Part shown: piece by piece, positions 11,911-23,808 of the stretch | Numbering within the stretch: the first letter of the stretch is position 1 | Layout: every line of letters starts with the position of its first letter | Assembly: GCA_025201375.1 (NCBI GenBank) | Contig: JAIWZP010000052.1 | Coordinates: 1-64,000, forward strand | Direction of reading: 5' to 3' | Source of the DNA: Gongronella butleri | Lineage: Eukaryota; Mucoromycota; Mucoromycetes; Mucorales; Cunninghamellaceae | DNA length: 64,000 nucleotides | Translations under genes and position numbers: made by a program | The notes under the pieces: generated by a model | What the model saw: the letters and a program-made list of their open reading frames with translations, nothing else | Database searches by the model: none | Told to the model about the DNA's origin: nothing

Positions 11911-12909
11911 CTAGTATCGATGCTGCGAGTACGCGCTATGGTTGTTTTGTCTGTAAATATTGTAGTTGTCGTGGGCCGGCTGATCGTCGTAATAATAGCC
12001 GTTGCCGGCGCCATGGTGGGTCATGTCGTCCAAGCGGATGCCCGACTTGCGCTGTTGTCGTCGCTCATCCTCGTGCTCGTCGCCATAGATCTGTTGGCTG
12101 CAGATCATGGTCACACCATTGCTGATGGCAAGCAATTGCACGGCCAGCGCGGCAAACGTGATCAAATACACCTTTTGAAAGGCGTTTTGGGTATAATTGA
12201 TCAGTGTGGTGGCGCACCCGGGCAGTGTCGCGTCTGGACACGTCGTTGTATCTGTCGTCGTTCCAAGACCATTATAGCCACAGCACGAAAACTGATGGGG
12301 AGAGGGGGAAATCAAGAGCACGATGAGCCACTTTTTCCCTCTTTTGGGATGTCCATTCCCCGTTTGTACCTGTTTTTCCAAGGTGGTCTTGGTTGCATCG
12401 GTCGCGTCATTCCAAAAATTGGTCAGATATTGGCTGGCATTGGACGTGTTTTTGTACACCTGGACACCAATGTAGACCTGCAGCACGAGCGACGCGACAA
12501 TGATCAGCAAGTAAGCAAGCACAAGCCCGCGCTTGCGTCGAAATGCCGCCATGTAGCCCACAATGGACGCAACAATAATCACGGCACCGAGCACCGCAGA
12601 CACTAAAAGCACAGAAAAAAAAAATAAGCCCTCCTGCTCACGTGCTGTCGAGGCAAAATTGGTCGCTTATTCTTACGTTTAAATACCAATGACGGGAACA
12701 CCAGGGCACCCAGGAACTTGTCCTGCATGCCCATGATACCAAAGGCAATATAAGCACAGCCGAGAGCAGCAAAAAGCAGGTTCGACAGGATCACGTACCA
12801 CTTGCTTAGTCTAAAACCGAAAAAAAAACGAGCGAAAAAAGGCGTCAATTTTGCTTGTGAGCCGCGTCGTCGCGGCCCGTTTTGCTTTTTACCTAGAGCA
12901 ACAAGCCAT
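11911..12909 (-). CDS. Tetraspanin-like membrane protein
   Basis: Four exons (12909-12893, 12810-12677, 12602-12370, 12291-11911) give 254 residues. There are four hydrophobic segments at about 11-33, 50-71, 76-100 and 175-200. The N-terminus MACCSR has juxtamembrane cysteines suited to palmitoylation. The large extracellular loop between segments 3 and 4 carries the hallmark CCG at 131-133 plus further cysteines (CPDATLPGC), matching tetraspanin disulphide topology. The cytoplasmic tail is rich in Tyr, His and Asn. Tetraspanins organise membrane microdomains; in plant-pathogenic fungi Pls1 is needed for host penetration, but this gene's role is not shown. The first exon has only 17 bases. 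Confidence 0.88.
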
Positions 12910-13396
12910 GGAAGAAAGAGGGATATATGTAGGTATGTACAGGAAGGAAAGGAAGGGGTAACGACGAAAAGGACCTGGGGAGACCAAAGGGCAAGAAATG
13001 AAAAAAAGGAGGGAAAGCAAGAAAAGAGGGGCAAAAGCAGATCAGCACACACTGCTAGACGACTTTTGAGGTGACACGCGCGTCCAACTCCGGGCCAATC
13101 AAGAACCTGTGTAGGAATTGGCCACTTTTTTTCTTGCTGTTCCGCAGAAAATAAAGGGGCAGTGCCCAATTTCAAGTGGAAATGGGTCAAACGGGCACTT
13201 GTTTTGACCTGCCGAGACCAAAAACAGCAAAATCATCATTCAGCGGGGCTGCCCTTTCTATTTTTTTTTTGTTGTTGGCTGGGTCTAAATCACGCTTCTT
13301 GTCTTCGTGTCGTCCTATTTTCCCATTTTCTTTGTTTTTTTTTCTTCTTTTTTTTTTTTTGCCCTCCCCTTTCCTTCCCTTGGTCCTTTTTCTCAA
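12910..13396. promoter_or_regulatory. Divergent promoter region
   Basis: This 487-base interval separates the tetraspanin (-) and acidic-protein (+) starts. It is purine-rich near the tetraspanin and pyrimidine-rich just upstream of 13397, as expected for two leaders facing away from each other. No specific binding site is claimed. Confidence 0.45.
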
Positions 13397-15947
13397 ATGC
13401 TTGGCAATCAGCATAGTGGACGTAGCTCCACACCGGCTTCCACCAGCAGTATGGAAGGTATGTTTTTTTTCGTTTTTTTCGTTTTTGAGGGGCGAACAAG
13501 CGACTCACAGGCTCTTTTTATTGTTTTTGCACGCAGAGGATCCCCCCATGACGCTCTCGGTTGCCCAGCCGTCTGCACGGGCACGTCGTTTCTCTGAAAA
13601 GCTGCACAATTTGACGCGAAAGTCTCCGTCACACCGGTACCCGTCGCCAACGTGGACGTGTATGGATGAGGATATGCGGTCGCCCGAGCGGATACACGAC
13701 GACGACGGCTTTTCGCCCGCGTCAAACACCCAATTCACTCCATTCCAGCTATCGTCACCCATGCGCATGGACATTGCACCTGACATGTCTTCCCCATCCT
13801 CATCCTCGTGGCCTCACACACACCAAAATTACCATTCGTCGCTCTTGCAATCGCAAATCCAGTCTCAATTGCACCAGAACCACCAAAACCACCTGTTTCA
13901 CCAAGATTATCCGGTCGTCGATGGACCGCCACCGCCACCGGCTCGCAAACTTCGGCGATTGCGCGATCGCATGGACGTCACGCCTACTGCTAGCAACATG
14001 GTCTCCTCTTCCGACTCGCCATCGCTCTCTGCCAAGCCAAAGCGGCGCAAACTCAAGCAACAGCGCACAACCGCGTGGCGCGTCGGCAATGATGCCATTC
14101 TCGACACCACACGCGTCGTTGCCGAGCCCACTTACCTCAATATCGCTTTACCTGCCGTCGTCGCATCCGCATCCACGCCAGTTGCCCTCAATGTCGCCTC
14201 CCAGCCGCGCCAACATCTCCGTCGCCAGGCTTCCGCGTCCCTCGTGGCAAAAGAAGAACAAATCGACAAAGACACCGTCAACACGCCCAATGCCTCGCAA
14301 GAAGCCGAATTAAAGACTGGAAACGACGAAACAGAGGTCCAAGGTGCCCAAGACGACGACCAGGACGATGACGACGATGACGACGACGAGATGGATGTGG
14401 ACAAGAGCGGCAATTACAGATCCTGGGCTCGAATGGAAAGTCCCAGCCCGAATCCCACCATTTCATGGCCATCACCCGTCCCTGGAGGCGCGTCACGCCG
14501 TCAATTTGCCGGCAGATCCATCCGACGCAAGGACACCGTCGAAGACCGCCTCACGCGTCTGTTGCACGCACGCGACAACCTCGATCTCAGCAAACACTCT
14601 GTTTTGCCGCAATCTGCGCAAGAACCGCCCCAAGTCGTCATCATCCCTGACGACGACGACGGCGAAAAGGACCAGGACATCCCCCCTGAACGCGATCCGC
14701 ATCACCCAGATTATCGCCACGCCGAAAACATCGAGTTTGAGGAAATGTATGCCCATGACGACCAGCAATCATCAGCCTCTGTCGCCAACAGCAATGCCGA
14801 AAATGCTCCAGAGTGGCCGCAGCATGAGCAGCTGCAGCAGCAGCAGCAACAGCAACATGATCAAGAGCCGACAATGCAGCGCGATGAGGGTGCCATGCAT
14901 CTTGACGATGATCAGCCTTTTCAACATGCGCCAAAATTGGAAGAGTCGCCTGAATTGCCACCGTCCGAGCCGCTGCCACCACTACAAGACACGGCTGTCG
15001 ACCAAATCGAGCAAAACGATGGAGACAATGATCACGACATGATGCTAAACGACTCGGATCACGCCAAAAATGCGCCATTGGGCGAATTCGCCAACGATAT
15101 CGTGACCAATGAACCATTGACGGCTCCAAAGTTGGAGCAGGTGGAGCAGGACGACATGATGCTTGACGACGACAATATCCGTGCCAAGGACGACGATCTG
15201 GCCATTCCAATGGACGACACGCAGCCGGATGAAATGATGGTGGATCAAATCGATAGCTCTGTTGCGCCAATGCCTGCCCAAGAACCCGCCGCTATGGATG
15301 ACAGAATGTCGGATGACATGAAGGACGACGACCAAGACGAATCAGCCGAGATGAATCTTGCCAATGTCGCAAATACAGCCGCAATCGCTCAAACATCGTC
15401 CATCGCCATCTGTTCTGTTGCTTCTGAACAATTCACCGCTGCCCAGGACATTGCTCTCGACAGGGACACGTCGCAGGATGACAAGATGGATGACGCCAAC
15501 GGCATGGCATCATCCAATCGCGTCGAAAACTTGACTTTTGTCAATTCTGCCGTTGCCACCCCCGACCACGACATCATACCCGCTTTTACCACCTCAAACT
15601 CACAGCCGGACGAGACGTCAACGCCACCACTCAACGCCACAGACGCGACATCAGCTGCAACGACGCAGGACGACGAGATTATTACGCCAACGGACGTCCT
15701 GCCTGCCAATTCGGCGCCGCAGCATCCGCAGCCGCAACAAGACCCTCGTCACTCCCTAGCCTTCACCGCGCCGCCATCCGTGTCGCCACCACCATCGTCA
15801 CCTTCCTCTTCCTGCTCGCCGGGTCTCACGACCAACCCTTTAGATACCACTGCCGACGACGCCTCCAAAGACGCACTGCAAGACGGGCAAGATTCATCCT
15901 ATTTTGGCCGCGTCGTTGGCTCCGTCTCCAAATTCCTTCTTGGTTAA
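13397..15947 (+). CDS. Large disordered acidic protein with a SUMO-interaction-like motif
   Basis: Two exons (13397-13457, 13537-15947) give 823 residues. I recognise no catalytic or folded domain. A basic Ser-rich N-terminus is followed by a bipartite-like nuclear localisation signal (KPKRRKLKQQR, about 186-196) and an acidic run of D residues near 275-291. At about 387-395 is the hydrophobic-acidic motif VVIIPDDDD, the classical form of a SUMO-interacting motif. A Gln run lies near 454-463. Many D/M-rich repeats (DDD-x-DEMMVD and similar) follow, then a Pro/Ser-rich tail ending YFGRVVGSVSKFLLG, which could form an amphipathic helix. It is probably a nuclear scaffold or chromatin-associated protein (inference). 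The start ATG lies after a CT-rich leader, and translation of the whole open stretch upstream is unlikely. Confidence 0.8.
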
Positions 15948-17562
15948 AACTTGTTTTAGCCGCCCCACTCCACCTTTCTCACTGATGAATGGTGCCTACC
16001 CCCCTCCCACCTACATTAAATAAATTTGCATGAGCTTCATTATTTGCCAAAATATCAAAAAGCCGCACTGCTTAATGTCCCAAAAAAAAAAAAAAAAAAA
16101 AAGGGCGATCAGCCCGTTGTCGAGACGTGCACCGTTTTCACGAGTTTTCACCAATCACATTGCTGACTAGTGACCACTGCAAAACATATACAGATCGCCT
16201 CTAAATCTTTGCCGCTAGACTATTTTTTGGCGCGCCTCGTTTCGAATCTAGAGGTCAATCGGACGGCTGTAGACTGTAGTGGAAACGCAAAAAATCCCCA
16301 AAAGTGCACATTTTCACAAAACTGTCTAAAGCACTACAAATCATGGTTGGATAGCCTCGAAAACTTTTTCATTAGACCATTTCGTCGCGTCTTTTTTCAA
16401 CGTGGTGGTGAAAACCAAATGTCCTTTGAACCGCTGTGCAGATGAATCCGAAATAGCGAAGTTTTCACAAATATGGCATTGTCTTGTCAAATTATTCTTT
16501 GATCGTAATGAAACTTGGGTATTGTTCGAATCAGATGGGCTTGGATGTCATTTTCAGAATGTTTGTTTGCCCGATGCGTGATTGACCTTTGTACGCATGT
16601 GAACCCCGTTCAAACATTTCAAAAATTTTCAACCTCCTCGATGTTCTCGGTAACTGATTGAACGACACGCGGCGCTTTTAACATGATGTGGAAAGCATCT
16701 GTTGAATCTCTATCGAATGAAATTATTTTCATTGAAGGATGGCTAAATCTCGCAAAGAAAATACACTTTTTCATCAAAATCTTTATTTAATGGCAAATGG
16801 CGGGCTAGCAGACTGTAAAAAAAATTCTGGAGGCACAGCAGGGCGCCAAAGTCCAAAAAACGCGCTCTTTGGTTTTATTTATTTTTTTATTTGTTTTTTG
16901 CTCTTTGGTTTTTAAAAGGTAAATGTTTACTGGTACGTTTTTGTACAGTGTACAGTGCTGGAGAGCGATACACGATGCTTCAGGCTATCAGGCATTGAAA
17001 TGAAAACACGCCTCATCTCGTACAATAAAGCGTCGCATCCATTTTTCTTTGGTGGGCGTATCATAAAATGCAAAAACGCGAAAAATCGGTGTCTCTGCAT
17101 CTGGATTTTGTTGCGCACCATACAATAATATCTGAAGCAAATGAGAAAATTGCTCCAAGCAAAGCGATTGACGTAATGCCGTGCGTAGCTGATGGACTCA
17201 ATTAAAGAGAAAAACACGCAATGACCAATACTGTAAAATATGAATTTGAATCATATTGCTTGCATAACTATGGTCCATGCCTTAATTTGTTCCGTGATAT
17301 TCGAGCACAACTACGTATTAGGAACGCATCACGGATGCTGGGGGCCAACAAGGCCCACAATGGGGGCTCTATTTTTGTTTTTTCAAGGAGAAACGCCATT
17401 TGATTGTCTTTGAGCTTGGCTTAATGTTGATCATTCACCTGGACAGTTGTCATTTGTGCTGCATCAGCGCTACGGCGGGCTGACCACAAAAACATCACAA
17501 TGAGCTCCGCCAACATTTGCTCCTTTTTTTTCTTTTTCTTTGTTCCTGCTACATATTTTCAA
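15948..17562. other. Gene-free interval with a family A repeat
   Basis: It holds the acidic gene's 3' flank (ATTAAATAAA near 16015-16024 and an A-run to 16102), then repeat family A sequence to about 16810, then AT-rich DNA with a short duplicated gctctttggtttt motif near 16861 and 16899, and finally the EMC10 promoter. A TACTGTA heptamer sits at 17229-17235. No gene is supported. Confidence 0.55.
16430..16810 (+). repeat. Dispersed repeat family A, copy 2
   Basis: Collinear with 7300-7640: gcagatgaatcc, ttgcccgatg, gcgcttttaac, gaatctctatcgaatga and acactttttcatcaaaatctttat occur in the same order and orientation. The equivalent frame of copy 1 is broken by stops here, which argues against a conserved protein. 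Confidence 0.6.
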
Positions 17563-18564
17563 ATGCTCACTCGTGTAACGGTCTGCACCTTGTTGTTGCT
17601 GCTCTGCTCTTTGGCAGTGGCTGATGAGGAGACGGTAAGGCGAGGGGAACACGCAAGAAGATAGTCGCTGGCGCTTTTTTGGCCGTGAGCTTATCCTTTT
17701 TTTTTATGCAGCTGTCAGTGTACCATAGAAAAGGTAGCGATTACCTGCGCCGAGGCACCATCGTGGGCCTTCCTCACTACCCCAAGTACGTACCAGATGA
17801 ACATGGACAAGGTGACGTGTCACCTGGCCTATACCAAGTGAAGATCCGAAACGAAAAGACCGGTGTTCTTGTCCAGTCAGCCATTCCCGCCGTAAGGGCC
17901 ACAAGACGCGAGCGCGTGCACGGCGCCTCCAATTTCCAAAGCGCGACTGACACTTGTTTTTTTTCTTCTTCTTTTTTTGGCTTTGCTAGTGCCAACTTTT
18001 GTCCAGCGCGTTCCACGACGGCTTCCGAGTGCATTTGGATCAGGATCAGCATGTTTATCACGTCGAGTATTATGCGCTAAATCCCGCGTGCGAGCCATTT
18101 ACAGAGGTAAAAAAGCGCGAAATTTATCTTTTTGATTGCGTTGACGCATTTTTCCTAATTTTCTTTTTCTTTTCCTTTTTTTTTGTGCTCTTTTCCCTAA
18201 AGACACGCTCGACTGAAGAGTTCAATACCAACGTTGTCGTTGTGCGTCCCAATTCTGGCGCCAAGTAAGTACCATGGGCGCGACTCTGACGTGAAAATCG
18301 CTCACTTTTTTTTTTTTTCATTTTTCTTCTGTTGTCAGGCCCGCCATTGGCAATTTCCAGCCGCAGGCCAAGCAAGAGGCTGCCAAGCAAAAGACGCAGT
18401 CGGACCAGGACGAGGGTATGAAGGAACCCGAGGAAGAAAAGTCGTTTATCCAAAAGTATTGGTACCTGTTGTTGGCCGGCGCGTTCCTGCTCATGTCCAA
18501 TGCTGCGCCTCCACCTGAAGAACAAGGCGCTCCCCAGCGCGGTGCTGGTGCTGCGCGTCGTTGA
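17563..18564 (+). CDS. EMC10: ER membrane protein complex subunit 10
   Basis: Five exons (17563-17634, 17712-17891, 17990-18106, 18203-18264, 18339-18564) give 218 residues. EMC10 is a lumenal-facing subunit of the ER membrane complex, which inserts moderately hydrophobic transmembrane segments. The predicted signal peptide is at 1-20, a lumenal beta-rich domain spans about 21-140, a charged linker follows, and one membrane segment near 175-192 (YWYLLLAGAFLLMS) precedes a short Pro/Gly-rich tail. The sequence FIQKYW before the membrane helix and the small-residue-rich end match the EMC10 family. An in-frame ATG 63 bases upstream would add a Phe-rich stretch; I chose the downstream start because it gives a conventional signal peptide. 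Confidence 0.85.
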
Positions 18565-18720
18565 AAGAAAAGCGTGTCAACTATCCCCTCATCAAGCCAT
18601 GACACCCCCATGGTCATAGGAAACAGAGAAAAATAAAAAATAGCGGTTACATTGGGTCAGATGGATGGGGGAAACAATACAAAAATGCTACAAGAGATGC
18701 GTGGATAAATATAGACACAA

Positions 18721-21430
18721 TTAAGGTCGAGGGGGAGGCGGCGGCGGACGGACAAACCCGCCTGGACCGGCCATGGCCGTGCGTGAGGGTAAAGGGGGTG
18801 GTGGCGACGCCGACAGCGAGTCTGTAGAAAGCGTCGACGCGACCGAGATGGTGCTCGAGCCATAGCCGTGATCGGCAGAAAGGCGTGAGCCATGTTGCAC
18901 GTGTTGTTGATGTTGTTGTTGGTGGGTGTAATGTGAAAGATGCGCAGGATTGGGTGCAGATGACGACGACGTAGGTGGGCCCATGGCATTGCGCGTCGGT
19001 AGCGAGGGTTGGACATGCTTGAGCCCGTCACGGCCAAAAATCAGACGCGGCACCTGGATATGGTAGCCCATCGTGCCCTTTTTACCAACTTCCTTCTCCG
19101 CCTGGATCCAAAAGTTGATCTTGCCTTGCGCGTCCATGTACCCGGCACAATAGTTTCGCATGCCCATTAGCTTTTTGTTTTGCCTCTGAAAAAAAAAAGA
19201 AATGTCATGTCAAAAAATCAAAAAATGACGAATTGCGTTGATTTACCGTGTTGCCATTGGGTGATCGCTTGAAAAGATTGTACATCTTCTCCTCGACATT
19301 GCCATCAAAGGTGACATAGGATGAATTCTGATTCAAGATGGTCAAGAGTGCCTGTGGTGGGGGACTGGGAAGCCGAAAAAAAAAGAAACAAAAAAATACG
19401 CGCGTGAGTTTTTTTTTTTTTTTTAATTTTTTTCGTCGGTTGCTTACATATTGACAATGGCACTGGAGATTATCTGCACCATTAAAAAAGGGTCGCCTTC
19501 CTCGCGTTGCTTCATGTCTTTGGAGTACAATCGCCCGGCGCCGCAGCAGTGCACGTCGCCGCCCAAAAACGAGACGCGGATGGATTTGTCGCATGCTAGT
19601 TGCTGTAGCCGCTTAATGAAGCGCCGACGCTCAACCTCGTGGTTGCCCGCCGTCCAATCTAATGTGAAACAAAAAAAAAGTGAGCGGGACACGCGTCGCG
19701 TCGTGCACAATTCCCGCGTAAAATGCTTATTTTACGGTCATTCATGTCATCCAGCAGCTCCGGATCGCCATTCCATTGGTTAAGCTGGCCATTGATGATG
19801 TTGTGGACGACGCCCGTCTTGCCGGCAAGCGTGGCGAGATTGAATCCAGCGGCGCTCTCCATGGCTTTTTCAAACAAGGTCAAACGCGGGTAAATCAGGG
19901 GCACGCCCGTCAAAACCAGCAGATGCTTGACGGTATTGGCGTGCTCCAGGCGATTATACAGCTGTTTAAAGAGGATATCGTACGATTGTGGCTGGCAAAC
20001 GTCAAATTTGGTGCGCTCGCCACGCGCATCCAGCGACAATAGCACAATGTCGCGGCCCAAATTGTTAATAATGTGGTGGCAAGATGGCGCCACGCCGCGA
20101 ATCATCCCATGCTCTGTCGCGCGCTCCATCGTCGTGTGATGCTGATAAAGGTAATAGAAACGACTGGCATTGGCGAACAAAACTGCGAAAAAAAAAGAAA
20201 GATTGCCATGTGCAAGGTCGCGTGAGCATTGGCTTCAAGAGCAGTTCGTCCAATTTACCTTGGAAACAATCAGCATTCTGCATGTCGGCAGGATACGAGC
20301 CGTAGCCATCAATGATGTCGTGATCGTCCCACATGTTGACCGAGGGAATGGTGGCAAAGGCCAATGCCACCACGGGATTGTCCTTGAATCTAGGCCAACA
20401 AAGAACAATGGGTCACTTGTCAATGACTTTTCCACGAGATTCAACCTTGTCAGCCAATGCACATGTGGACTTACCCAAAATTGATGACATAATTCCAAAA
20501 ATAAAAGTGTTCAAATCCTTCTCGCATGGACGATGGCAGATGCATCGCTACACGTTTCTTTGGGTCCTTTTCATCACGCCAAGGCTTCATAAAGTCTTCA
20601 TGGAGCAAGCGATCCTACCAAAACAAGGAATTGATGAGTCAATGCTCAAAAAAAAAAAAAAAAAAAAAGAGAGAGAGAGAGAGAGAAAATGCGACCATTG
20701 TTACCTGGTACAATTGGTCGCCACCGCCAAGAAGGACATGGAAAGGCATGACTTGATGGCGGTCAAGAACATCTTGCCAGAGTGGAGCCTCTTTTTGGCC
20801 GAATTTGTCCTTGACTTCCTGCGGGATGTCGGAGAACCCATTGCACGAATAAAACATGAAGCGCATCGAATCGTGCTGAGCGGGCAGATGGAATTCGAAG
20901 AAGCAATTGCCTCCGCCATTGTCTTGAGCCTTGGCGGCGACGTCCTGGGAGGCGCGAAAGGCATCACTCGTGTACGACGCGATTTGCGGCTCGTGCGTCA
21001 GGGGCAGCTCAAAGCGATAGCGCCAAAACGTGTATTGCTGGCGGAATTTGTCGAGCGGCTCGCCGCGCAGACGGAAGGTGCTGGCATGGATGCCATGGTG
21101 CTGCCGCGTAATGGCCGGTGTGGAGGCTACGGACGCCGGCCGCAGCGTCACCTCGAGGTCTGGCGGGTGCCGGTGACTCGACACAATCAGAATGGAGCCC
21201 AAATACGTGCGCCTTTCCGCATTGATGTCTACAAATCGAAGCAATGGCCCGGCAACAATGTCACCAGACGACGACGTGCGCTGGAAACGTGCACCGGCGT
21301 CGTGAAGTGACAGTTGACGGAGATTGTGTCGCAGCTGGTCTCCATAAGAAGGCTCCCTGGGAGGAGCAGAAGGAGCAGGAGCATAAGGACCGCCATATCC
21401 CGACGGCTGTGGGGAAGACGACGAATACAT
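18721..21430 (-). CDS. PhoD-like phosphatase domain protein
   Basis: Seven exons (21430-20705, 20614-20475, 20389-20259, 20182-19736, 19658-19448, 19364-19247, 19185-18721) give 745 residues. A Pro/Ser-rich N-terminus leads into a beta-rich N-terminal domain and then the PhoD metallophosphatase core. Visible core motifs are MWDDHDIIDG (metal-binding Asp/His), GVPLIYPR, DHWTAGNHEVERRRF and FLGGDVHCCG (the GDVH metal site). The segment SAIVNIPPP is also typical of fungal members. Family enzymes hydrolyse phosphodiesters or phosphomonoesters using a bound metal; the substrate of this eukaryotic branch is unsettled. There is no signal peptide, so a cytosolic site is likely. The tail from about 640 is low-complexity (Gln/His, then poly-Pro), suggesting an SH3 or profilin ligand. 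It converges with EMC10 across 156 bases. Confidence 0.88.
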
Positions 21431-21833
21431 GATCGCGTGTGTGAAAAAAAAAGACAGAAATAAGAAAAGAAAAGAAAGAAAGGATATCCTGGGCCCGAAA
21501 AAAAAAAAGTGGATAAAAGGAAAAAGAAAAGGGCTCTCTGGCAGCTGATCTTTTAGGTGTGTCCCTGAAATCGGTCGGCCCAATTGGCTTCCGCTGCATT
21601 GGCAGGCACAGCAATTGGAGCCCCGCGGGCGCCTGACGGCTCAACAAGATCAGGTTACTGCTCCTATGTCAGCTTGTAAACATGTCGCGTGTCTTGTCAT
21701 TGTTTTTTTTTTTTTGCATAATGCGTGTTTTGTCATTGTGCATGAAGAAAACGAAAACAAGCCAATTGGCCCAAGTTTTTATTCTTTTTGTTCGCTCTGT
21801 CAAAAGGCAGTCATTGCAACCATTTCTCGATTT
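21431..21833. other. Spacer upstream of the PhoD-like gene
   Basis: Contains the PhoD-like gene's pyrimidine-rich leader (21431-21560, sense strand) and the 3' flank of the first cysteine-rich peptide gene. No gene was seen. Confidence 0.5.
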
Positions 21834-22296
21834 TTAACATTTGTGGCAGCGCGTTGGCCAGTTGGAGGGGCACTTGTGGTGGCAGCCAACGCGGGCACGG
21901 TCATAGCAGCGACGCTCGCAATTGGTTTTGTAGTACCCTGTAAGAGATCGACAAATAAGATTAAAAACAACCCAAAAATGCGAATTTCACTGCACTTACA
22001 GCCACAGGGGCAGAGGAACTTGCACTTGGTGACGTACCAGGGCGTCGAGCATTGTGCACGAGCTTGCAGGGGGTTCTCCTGAGGAAGATCGTCGCGAGGC
22101 TCTGCAAATAAAAGAAAGAAAAAAAGTGTGTGAGACCGGGATTGCATGCATGCCGACCGCGTTTACCCAAGGAAGCAATGTCGTTGCGGATAAGGACGGA
22201 ATCCGAGAGCTCGAGCTCAAGCAATGGGTTGCTCAAGGGGGTCGCAGCCACCATGGTCGCGGCCGCAGCGGTGATCAATGCCAAAGAAAAGCGCAT
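21834..22296 (-). CDS. Small secreted ten-cysteine protein, paralog 1
   Basis: Three exons (22296-22167, 22101-22000, 21937-21834) give 111 residues. The predicted signal peptide is at about 1-18 (MRFSLALITAAAATMVAA), followed by an acidic, cysteine-free propeptide-like region that ends in Ala-Arg. A compact domain of about 50 residues then carries ten cysteines spaced C-x8-C-x3-C-x-C-x7-C-x3-C-x7-C-x3-C-x7-C-x2-C. The neighbouring gene at 23085-23488 encodes the same framework. An even number of closely spaced cysteines in a secreted peptide implies five disulphides. I do not recognise the family; such peptides are often antimicrobial, enzyme-inhibiting, effector or cell-wall proteins, but nothing here decides between these. 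Both introns show ordinary GT-AG signals. Confidence 0.8.
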
Positions 22297-23084
22297 CACG
22301 TCGTATTTCACACAAAAACGAAAGAAAAAAGTGATATTTTTCTTTTTGTTGATAAAAAAGGAGCCACGCTTTTTATTCGTACCGAAAAAAGATGCTGCAA
22401 TTAAGATTTGGGTCGCACACGGAATTTCTCTGGCCACTCGAGGCTGAGTGTGAGCAGGCTTGGTTCTCCTTTTTACTGAATGTCTCATGATCCTTCCGCG
22501 CCACCTTTTCAATCATCAATTTGCCTCATGCTACATGCTCAGGGAAGCCAGAAATTTCAGAAAAGGCGCGCCAGAGGGAAGTGGCAAAGGTGATTGGAGT
22601 TAAAAAAAAAAAAAGCAAGAACAGGCGTACAATGGTTAGCTCAACTTTTTGTCTTGCCGAGCCACCGTCCCCCGCCCCCTCGTCATTGTGAAAATCACCC
22701 TGTAGGGCACTTTTTTGTTAATCTTAATCGGACCCGTGCCGCACAAAAATGTTTTTCCTCGTTTTTACGTTTTGTTTTGGGCGATTTGCTTCTAGGCCCA
22801 TACGTGATGGCGAACGTTTGCATTGTCCGTGCCACTGCTGCTGACGACACCGCGGCGGCGCGTAAAATCCGTGAAGAAGAGAAATGAGTCGCAGCCAAAA
22901 AGGTGTTTACAAAAGGCAATTGCCTTTTTTGAAGACCTTAGCCACGCCTTCATTCTTCGTGTCACACAACGCGTGTTTTGCCATTGAGTGTGAGATGAAG
23001 ATTGGGTTCAGTTTATTTTACAGGAGAGTTTTACAAGAGAAAAGGAATTGAATGCGATGAATGGCAATTTGTTTTGCTATTTTT
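22297..23084. other. Spacer between the paralogous peptide genes
   Basis: About 790 bases. The part next to 22296 is the T-rich leader and promoter of paralog 1, and the part next to 23085 is the 3' flank of paralog 2. A short palindrome aaggcaattgcctt lies near 22914-22927. I searched for a third cysteine-rich copy and saw none. Confidence 0.5.
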
Positions 23085-23488
23085 TTAGTCGCAAGTGCCG
23101 CACTGGGTGGAAGCGCCCGAGGGACACTTGCCATAGCAGCCAGTGCGGTCATTGTCATAACACTTCTTGACACGGCAGTCGTTGTAATAGTACCACTAGA
23201 TCGAGAAAAAAAAAAACGCAAAAATGTCAGATTTGAGGCATTTTGTAACCTTGATTGTTATCATCCACTTACACCACAGGGACAGTAGAAGTTGCACTTG
23301 GTGAGGTACCAGACGGAGGCGCATTGACGCGCGTTCAATTGCTGGCCACCGTTGGTGTGGGCGCCAGAAAGCTCCTTGGCGTCAATTTCAATGGCACCTT
23401 CTTGGGGATCCACGTTTTGGTGCAGACCAGGGACACCAGCGCTGGCAACAGCAGCCATGGCAATAGTAGCAATAAGAGCAGCCTTCAT
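23085..23488 (-). CDS. Small secreted ten-cysteine protein, paralog 2
   Basis: Two exons (23488-23273, 23195-23085) give 108 residues. The signal peptide is at about 1-17 (MKAALIATIAMAAVASA). A cysteine-free segment ending in Ala-Arg-Gln leads to the ten-cysteine domain C-x8-C-x3-C-x-C-x7-C-x4-C-x7-C-x3-C-x7-C-x2-C, which aligns to paralog 1 with one single-residue gap. Shared non-cysteine positions include W-Y-x-T-K-C, CPCGWYY and the GC-x-x-KCPS block. The intron after CPCG is at the same place as the second intron of paralog 1, whose first intron is absent here. This supports tandem duplication with one intron gained or lost. The encoded peptide should be exported; its role is unknown. Confidence 0.82.
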
Positions 23489-23808
23489 GATGTTGGGTTT
23501 TTAATAAAGGATTGGTATAAAATGAAAAAAAAAAAATTGCAAGAGGATCGTCTTCTTTATATAGCCGAATTGAGCGGTGTTCTTCCACTCTTCTGGATCG
23601 GTCTTTATAACTTTGTGCTACGTCTTTATGCATTTGATCTTGATCAATTGGTTAGATCAGCCACAATTGCCCCCTCAACAAAGAAATGAAGGCGTTCCTC
23701 AGCAGTGGTTTTTATTTTTAGAAGGCTGTTGTGGCTATCGTGCCTGACGCAACATGGCGGCATTCGAATGAGTGTGCGACGAGGCCGTCTTTTCCCCTGA
23801 ATTGTTTT
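23489..23808. other. Spacer between paralog 2 and the mannanase
   Basis: Contains the paralog 2 promoter and the mannanase 3' flank. TATA-like tataaa/ttata motifs lie near 23516 and 23558 (plus-strand view). No gene is supported. Confidence 0.45.

Noticed and set aside
22600..23000. A third cysteine-rich peptide copy between the two paralogs
   Set aside because: No signal-peptide frame or cysteine framework could be found on either strand.
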